From: Trochalopteron elliotii
Lineage: Eukaryota; Chordata; Aves; Passeriformes; Leiothrichidae
NCBI GenBank assembly: GCA_024734555.1
Contig: JANPWX010000118.1
Span: 1,602,820 to 1,666,819 of the forward strand
DNA: 64,000 bases
Reading direction: 5' to 3'
The translations under genes were made by a program, and so were the position numbers. A model generated the notes under the pieces. The model saw only the letters and a program-made list of their open reading frames with translations. It was not told the origin of the DNA and did not search any database. Shown here piece after piece: positions 56,161-64,000 of this stretch (positions are counted from its first letter, which is position 1; each line of letters opens with the position of its first letter).

Positions 56161-57779
56161 TTTATTTAGAGAAACTGCAAATGACTCATTGAACCTGCAT
56201 ATCCTCCAGGATAAAGAACTTCTCAGCACAGAACTCTAAATGTGGTTTCCATGAGAACAGAGGCACATCATATTTTTAATGTCTTCTCTTAGGAAGTAAT
56301 CTACATTTAAAATATGGAAACTAGCATTAGGGAGCTAAACCAAAGTTAACTTAGGTTCATACTCCAGTAGAAAACTTTGGCTCTGTAATAAAATAAAGCC
56401 ATTCTGTAATAGTACCAAGAGGACAGTATCCATGTTATTCCTAATTGTTCTGCATTCATCACATTCTGGAACAGTTGCATTCTTCCCAGTAACAGCAATA
56501 TTGAAAAAATAAGAGAGTATTCAATTAGTTAAACTCTACCTTATCAAACAAGTCTCAGAAATCAATTTGGCTCCACAACTCACACATCCAGCAAGGGAAA
56601 GAACACCAACAGCTGAATTATACTACCCTGATCCACAAGTTCCAAAGGCCAAATCTGAACTAATTCTTGCTATGAACAGCAAAGCAATCCCAAACACCAA
56701 TGAAATAGAAAAATTCCTTCAGAGAAAATGGAATTTTTACTGTTCACAAGTGGTACTGGGTACACAGGGGGGACTGACATTGTTAATCTGTGCCTATTCC
56801 CCTCCCTCTCAGGAATCAGACCAAAGTTCAAAGAGGACCTGACTGTGGGGTTTTTGCAAGCTTGGGGGTCACCTGGGATATGTGGGGGGGTTTGGCTTTG
56901 AGACTAACCACACCTGCCTGCTCCAGCCTGTGTTAATCCCAGGGTCTGACTCATGCTGCACCAGCTAAAATCCAATACTTACCTACAACTAAGAATCAAC
57001 AATTTTTCCACAGTAGTGAGTGAGACTTTTTACAGTACTGACAGAGCACTGCCAGAAACCTGAAGAATAACTTGGTAAAACGATCACAATTCCTGGTGGG
57101 TCAGACATCCAGATCAAAAATGGCACATGGACAGCCCATTCTGAATGCTCTGGGCTAACCCTCAGAGTACAAAGAGGCAACAATAGCCCAAGGGCCTTCA
57201 AACAGACAAAAAATACCACCCCCCAAGGAAAAAAACCCAAACCACCAGGGTTTGTGGGCACGCAAATACACTGGGTCCATGATCTGCAGCAATCCCCAAC
57301 TGAAGCAGGTGATATTTTAATAAGCCCTAGAGAGAAGTGAGGGAGACCAAGTCACATGTTAAGCAGACAGAGGAAATTTTGTCTGGGATTTTTTTGTTGT
57401 TTTCTTCAAACACAAGCATTTAAAAACCTGCTGTTTCACAGCCTAATTTCATGTTTCACTCTTTAGCAGCACAGCATGTTCAAGGCAAATAACCTCTGAC
57501 CAGGAGAAAATACCTTTGAAAAACATTTTCTAACTTGCTGGCAGAGCACAGGTGCCTCAGCAACGCATTTGGAAGCACAGAAAGATGGACACACATCCTC
57601 TGCTGCTGCTATTGGAAGACATCCAAACAATGGCTTGGGAAAAATACTATTACTCCTAATAGAAAAAACCTGCTGATCTTTTTGTCCAAAGCAGTTGTAT
57701 TAAGAATTAACTGAGTAAATTAACAGCAGAAATACAAGAGTACTATCTGTGGAAACTGTGGGTGCTCGTTTATCCTTAC

Positions 57780-57924
57780 CTTCTTCTGCCTCATCCTCCT
57801 GGGATGACACAGGCCCTCCTCCACTTGTTGGGGTGAGTAATTCTTCCTCTCTGGCAGATTCTCTTTGCAGACTGACAACTTCATAAATTGCATCTCCAGC
57901 ACTTGTGTGGCTTTTTCCTTCAGA
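57780..57924 (-). CDS. RABGAP1L: RABGAP1L internal exon (linker, acidic)
   Basis: A 145-nt exon with acceptor GGTTTAG upstream of 57924 and donor GAAG|GTAAGG at 57779. It starts in phase 0 and ends in phase 1. The correct frame reads SEGKSHTSA, then [18 protein letters not shown], then [21 protein letters not shown]. Only this frame continues in register with the exons on both sides. A longer ATG-initiated frame overlapping it in another register is spurious. The segment is the Ser/Thr/Glu-rich linker between the PTB-side conserved block and the TBC domain, likely disordered and phosphorylatable (inference from composition). Confidence 0.94.
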
Positions 57925-58276
57925 CTAAACCAAAATATGGGTATGTATTAGGTTGAAAAACAAGGCTATGAAAGGCTAAACAATAGTTTGGTCAGGACTG
58001 CCTCGGATTTCTTTGCCTTGGCACAAAGAGATGGCAGTATCTGATAGTTCTGTTTCTCCCAGTTTCACAGGTAGAAAATATAAATAAACTGCATTATTTC
58101 CAAAGCTGCCTCTTAATAACCATTTTCAGTATTGTTCAGAACAATGATTAAAAAAAAAAGCTTTCCAATTTAAACAGCTATAATGAGATTAAGTCAAAGA
58201 GAAATCTCAGCTAATGAAAAGAGGAGAGAACAAAGAGGAAAAATATTGGAGTAACTGAAACAGGAACTGAATGCCT

Positions 58277-58287
58277 GGGGGGGGGGG
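58277..58287. repeat. G run (11 nt)
   Basis: An uninterrupted G homopolymer, C in the RABGAP1L transcript. It lies about 200 bp from the CR1 tail at 58481. Confidence 0.9.
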
Positions 58288-58480
58288 AATAATGGTAAGA
58301 GGTTTTTTGTAGGTAAAGACAAGACTAAAGAAGGAACAAAACCTCACCCTTTTGAAAAGCCTTAAATTGTGAAAAGCTCCTTTTGGTCCTTCACTCATTA
58401 AAAAAACCAGGAAAAATTATCTTTCTTCTGCAGAATATAATTTAAAATACACTCGTTTCCAATGGAGAAACATAATGGAA

Positions 58481-58555
58481 CCTCGTGGCAGGGGGGGTTG
58501 GAAGTAGATGATCTTGAAGGTCCCTATGAACCCAAAGCATTCCATAATTCTATGA
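58481..58555 (+). mobile_element. CR1 LINE tail fragment
   Basis: CCTCGTGGCAGGGGGGGTTG, then GAAGTAGATGATCTTGAAGG and CATTCCATAATTCTATGA. This is the last 75 bp or so of a CR1 variant in plus orientation. Confidence 0.82.
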
Positions 58556-60952
58556 CTTTCTTATGAAAAAGAAGTCAGTTAACTACAGCAGTAGTTTAGG
58601 CAGTTCCAAGGTTGAAAATAAAAAGAGGATTAGTTTTTCCCCTTAGTTACAGTTATGAACACAGTTATTTTTCAGTGACATGCAGTGATTACTGTATTTT
58701 TAGAGAATTGTATATAACTGCAAACTAATGATAGTATTAAATGAAGCAGCCCAAAATGTTGTGCTATTTTGTTCTTTGTGCATCTTTCCTAATCAGTTAA
58801 AATAAGGTAATTTTTGGAACATATTAAAACCATCAAATTAACCATGAAAAAGAACAGTTTCAGTTAGAATACCTTCAACTTGTTTGAAAAACAAATATAA
58901 TGAAGTTGAAAGGTTCCACCATACCTACACTGGAGATATACATGAACTACTGACCAACACTTGCAATTTTAATCAGCTGGTGAAATTATGCAGATGAGCA
59001 GCTTAAAAAGGGACTGTTTGGACTGACACAATATAAGTTATTTTATAGTGAGAAACCTTTCCTCATTTATTTTAGATTAATAATTCAGGCCCACTTCCCT
59101 TAAAGCAGAGGCTGCAATTATCAGCCTGTTTTGCTGACTGAATTTCTCATGAAGTCAGTGTAATGAATTTTGGGGTGTAGGCATAAATAGCCTACATTTT
59201 GTAAAATTGAGCAGGATAACGTTAGAGCTGCTTTCCCTGTTTTATTCTCACATAACACCATTATTGAGTAATTACAAAGCACTTAGTTCAATCAAGTATT
59301 GATGCCACTAATGCTATTAACCATGGCTGTCCATAGCTTTTATTTTTCAGAGAGTAAGGCATGAGATACTGTGGGTTTTGCTGTATGTTAAAATAATTAC
59401 AAGTCTTCAGCTCCTTGCACACGTTCTGGTTAACTGCAAAACCCACCTGTATAAAATGCAAAAAAATCAATTACTGGTTTTCTCTGAAGCATGAACCCAC
59501 CATTACAAAGAAGTGTTCCAACAATGAAAATGTGCATGAGCAATACAGTAAGACAGCTAGAAAGAACAATCCTAAATTACACATTAACCTGCATTTCTGT
59601 CAGCCTTTTTTATCATTCTTTATATCTGACTGCATCTTACCCATGTCACTTCAGACTGTCAAATGTGGCTGAATCCTTCCTCAGAAGGGTTATGATTTTT
59701 CTAGAATCCACCTAATGCTCAACTGCTTTCCCAAGAAGTTCACAAATGTCTGATCCCACTGCCATCTGCAGAGTTATATCCCGAGGAGTAACAGTGCCCT
59801 GAGCTACAGGATCTTCCAAAGGTATTGGCAGGAACAGCTACTGCAATGCAAACTGTCCCACTGAGAGCTGGTGAAATAAAGACTTGATACAAGTCACCCA
59901 AAGAGACCCTGGCAACCACAGTCAGGACATCATCTTGCAGAAGGATTACTAGGACTAAAAATATTCTTCTTCTAAAGATCCACAGAACAGACTCTGAATT
60001 TTGCAGCAGGAAGAAATGCACGTGCTTCTTCAGGGAAGAGAGGCATGTGTATGTTTGTCACATTATAAGGGGTGAGAAAAAGAAACCAGCCAGATTACTC
60101 AATTAAAAATGGTGCAGTTGCAAGTGATTTAGAAGGCAAGCTGAACTGATTAGAGATAAGTATCCAACTGCTGAGAGCAGAATACTTTTAAATTTATTTT
60201 CTTTAATGTCAAAATGCAGATATTCTTATTTGCACACAACAGTAGGCTTTCTCAGATTTTCTTAAATTCCAAGTTGCCATGCTAATCTCTAGAAGAAATA
60301 CAACATTACTTGAGATTGATTTACTCCCTAAGTGTTAAACACAGCAGCAATTTCCCCATGTAACATCAACACAACCTGTTTTTTTCAGCCCTATTGCTGT
60401 GCCCCACAAAAAGATGATAACTCAAATAGTCCCATCATCCCCAGTAAAATTAAATCACTGCTCTTTGGTTCCATTAGTCGAAGATGATGCAACACTGTTC
60501 CAATGCCCATGGTACAACTGGCTTCTGTTCTTCACTTTTTGAGCCAATACCAAGACATGTCTTTGGAGACAGCAGGTCAGCAGTGGCTGAAGGAGGATGC
60601 AGCTGCACATCATTGCACAGTGACCCTGGTAGATGTATCTCTTGCATGGACCTCAGCCAATGCCAAAACCAGAAGGGACCTGAGCTCCAATCACAGCAGC
60701 TTCACTCTCTTAAACCTCTGCTTAGGTTCTTTTTTCTTTAATGGGTCACATTCTCACAGCCATCTGCCTTCATATTGTGAATGTCAGTAGCCCTTTGATT
60801 TTAAAATGAACAATTACAGTAATTTCCCAATTTTACCAGTCAAATAGACTTGCTTTAGACGTCAGACTGTAGAGAATTCAAGAGAATTCAACAGGCAGGT
60901 ACAACATAGTTTAAGCCCACAAAACCAAAGGCTTAAAATTCAGTTTACAAAG

Positions 60953-61514
60953 TGTGCTGGGTTAGAGTTATTTCCTTCACAGTGGCTGGGATGAGGCTGT
61001 GCCTTGGGCTTCTGCTGGAAACAGTGTTGATAACACAGGGGAGTTTCCAGCTTTTACTCAGCATCTGCTGACACAGTCAGGGCTTTGCTGCTCTTCATCC
61101 CAGCCCACCAGCAGAAGGTGCACAGAAAGCTGGGAGGGGACACAGCCAGGACAGCTAACCCCAACTAACCCAAGGGATGTTCCAGACCATATGGCACCAT
61201 GCCTGGCATGTAAAGTGAGGGAAAGAAGGAAGAAGGGGGAATGTTTGGAATGATGGCATCTGTCTTCCCAAGGCAGTGTTACACTGCTCCCCAGGGCATG
61301 GCTGAGCACCTGCCTGCCCATGGGAAATGGTGAATGAATTCCCTGTTCTGCTTTGCTTGAGCACATGGCTTTTGCTTTCCTTACTGAACTGTCTCCATCT
61401 CAACCCACGGGTTTTCTCACTTCTACTCTGCTGATTCTCTCCTCCATCCCACCGTGGGGGAGTGGGGGAGTGGCTGTGGGGGCCTTACTTGCCAGCTGGG
61501 GTTAAACCATGACA
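60953..61514 (+). mobile_element. Solo LTR (562 bp), avian ERVL-type
   Basis: It begins TGTGCTGGGTTAGAGTTA and ends GGGGTTAAACCATGACA, ends I recognise from a widespread avian ERVL-type LTR. Internal landmarks are GGGATGTTCCAGACCATA, the AACCCACGGGTTTTCTCAC block and a GGGGGAGTGG repeat near the 3' end. The flanking pentamers CAAAG (60948-60952) and CAGAG (61515-61519) match 4 of 5, as expected for an old ERVL target-site duplication. The usual TATA box and poly(A) signal appear decayed. It is antisense to RABGAP1L. Confidence 0.85.
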
Positions 61515-61553
61515 CAGAGGCACTCAAACCATACACATGCTACTGAATCCTCA

Positions 61554-63109
<1,556 letters not shown>

Positions 63110-63212
63110 CTTTTGGAGTTTCTTCATTAAGTACCACAAACATGGGTGCATTAGGATTCCACATTCCAGTAATGACATAAGCCTTCCCATCAGAACTTTT
63201 TCCCATGGATTC
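63110..63212 (-). CDS. RABGAP1L: RABGAP1L internal exon (conserved region after the PTB domain)
   Basis: A 103-nt exon with acceptor TTTTTAG before 63212 and donor GTAGTGG after 63110. It starts in phase 0 and ends in phase 1. It encodes [16 protein letters not shown] followed by [18 protein letters not shown], which matches the conserved segment between the PTB and TBC domains of the RABGAP1/RABGAP1L family. The trailing G joins AT of the next exon to make Asp (ETPK-D-KRVFM). The protein is a cytosolic Rab GTPase-activating protein acting on endosomal and Golgi Rabs. The preceding exon was not found between 63213 and 64000, so the upstream intron leaves the window. Assignment to RABGAP1L rather than its paralogue RABGAP1 rests mainly on the nested GPR52 gene. 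Confidence 0.93.
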
Positions 63213-64000
63213 CTAAAAATAAAATCATACAGGATTGTACTACAGTCGTGGTTTGAGATCAAAGAGATGGGGCACGAGGATGAGAAATAATTCTAGGAAC
63301 CTTCAAGAAAATGAATTAATGGAATGAACTACTACTAGTCTGAGTCAAGTACATGCTTCCTGAAGTTTCTGGAACAGTCCCTATGGATCACACAGGCCTG
63401 TTTGGGAGCCTCTAGACAGAACATAAAAGGAGACTGATGTTCCCTCTCTGCACTTCAGTCAGAGAAATAAAAGTTCTCTAGATTTAAATATGGAGAAAGA
63501 GGTTGAAAGGAAATCACAAATGTCTTTTTCTATGCTACAGCCAAGAAACAAACAATTCATTACATCCAGCAGTTACATGTACTTGGAGTGTGAATGTAAA
63601 TAGAATTCAAGGTGGAGTAAAGACAGGAATTCAAATACAGTTAAAAGGTGGTGTACAGATTTATAGGAACAACACCACTCCAAAAGTCATAATTTATTCA
63701 GTTTTATAATCAAATAATAAAAAGGGAAAATCTGAAGTGATTTCAGCAAATAAAACCAGGGAAAAAATGAGCTGGTAAATACAATCAGGCCAATAAACGA
63801 GTCTGAAAGGAGAACTAAATACTGAGAGACAGAACCAGCAGCTTGAGCACAGAAACTGGGCAGAACTGGCACAGCTGCAGAGCCACAAAAGGTCTGATGG
63901 GTTTAACTCTAGCACTTCATAACTTGAAAATGGCTGTATTATCCACAGAGAGAAAGTAAATTGGTTTTATCACAGAAAGGATTACATTGTTTGGCAGTCC
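63213..64000 (-). other. RABGAP1L intron, partial
   Basis: AT-rich sequence upstream of the acceptor at 63212. I saw no homology to the exon expected before ESMGKS and no recognisable repeat. The intron continues past the right edge. Confidence 0.7.

Noticed and set aside
56823..57261. Possible retroelement starting TGTGGGGTTTTTGC
   Set aside because: No matching 3' end, poly(A) signal or duplication was found. It may be ordinary intron.
57720..57902. 60-codon ATG-initiated minus frame over the 57.8-kb exon
   Set aside because: It is the wrong register. The true frame ([14 protein letters not shown]) is in phase with the neighbouring exons and bounded by splice sites.
59740..60021. 93-codon minus-strand frame between RABGAP1L exons
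   Set aside because: It has no match to the exons expected here, lacks in-phase splice sites, and the exons on both sides already join in frame.

Overview
This is a vertebrate nuclear window, almost certainly avian and probably songbird-like. It holds one intact single-exon GPCR gene, five short coding exons bounded by GT-AG splice sites, long AT-rich introns, several 3'-truncated CR1 LINE copies, and solo LTRs of avian ERVK-type and ERVL-type retroviruses. There are no operons, CRISPR arrays, tRNA or rRNA genes. Everything recognisable as host coding sequence is on the minus strand.

The region is part of RABGAP1L (Rab GTPase-activating protein 1-like), read right to left. Five consecutive exons (63110-63212, 61686-61852, 57780-57924, 43151-43244, 38463-38613) total 660 nt, join in frame (phases 0/1, 1/0, 0/1, 1/2, 2/0) and encode 220 residues. 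These cover the conserved stretch after the PTB domain, an acidic linker, and the start of the Rab-GAP TBC domain. The next exon, which should carry the TBC catalytic-arginine motif, was not found down to position 1. The last intron therefore exceeds 38 kb, and the first exon of the gene lies beyond the right edge.

Nested in that last intron, on the same strand, is GPR52 (14537-15622), a complete 361-codon intronless orphan class A receptor. This GPR52-inside-RABGAP1L arrangement matches the known mammalian one. About 2 kb upstream of its start codon is the only GC-rich, CpG-rich stretch in the window, broken by a 400-base assembly gap. The gap is flanked by a CTC/CTG triplet tract and a 21-bp GC-rich minisatellite. 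It is the best candidate for a promoter or 5' exon, and it is incompletely assembled.

The rest is intronic: 1-14.5 kb (one ERVK-type solo LTR, simple repeats, candidate GPR52 poly(A) signals), 15.6-38.5 kb (CR1 pieces and three LTRs), 38.6-43.2 kb (one CR1), 43.2-57.8 kb (a CR1 split by two LTRs at 46.7-49.5 kb), and 57.9-64 kb (one CR1 tail and an ERVL-type solo LTR). All seven LTRs lie antisense to RABGAP1L. No undescribed biological system is evident. The points most worth follow-up are the gapped CpG island near GPR52, the nested retroelement cluster, and several small palindromic or duplicated motifs.
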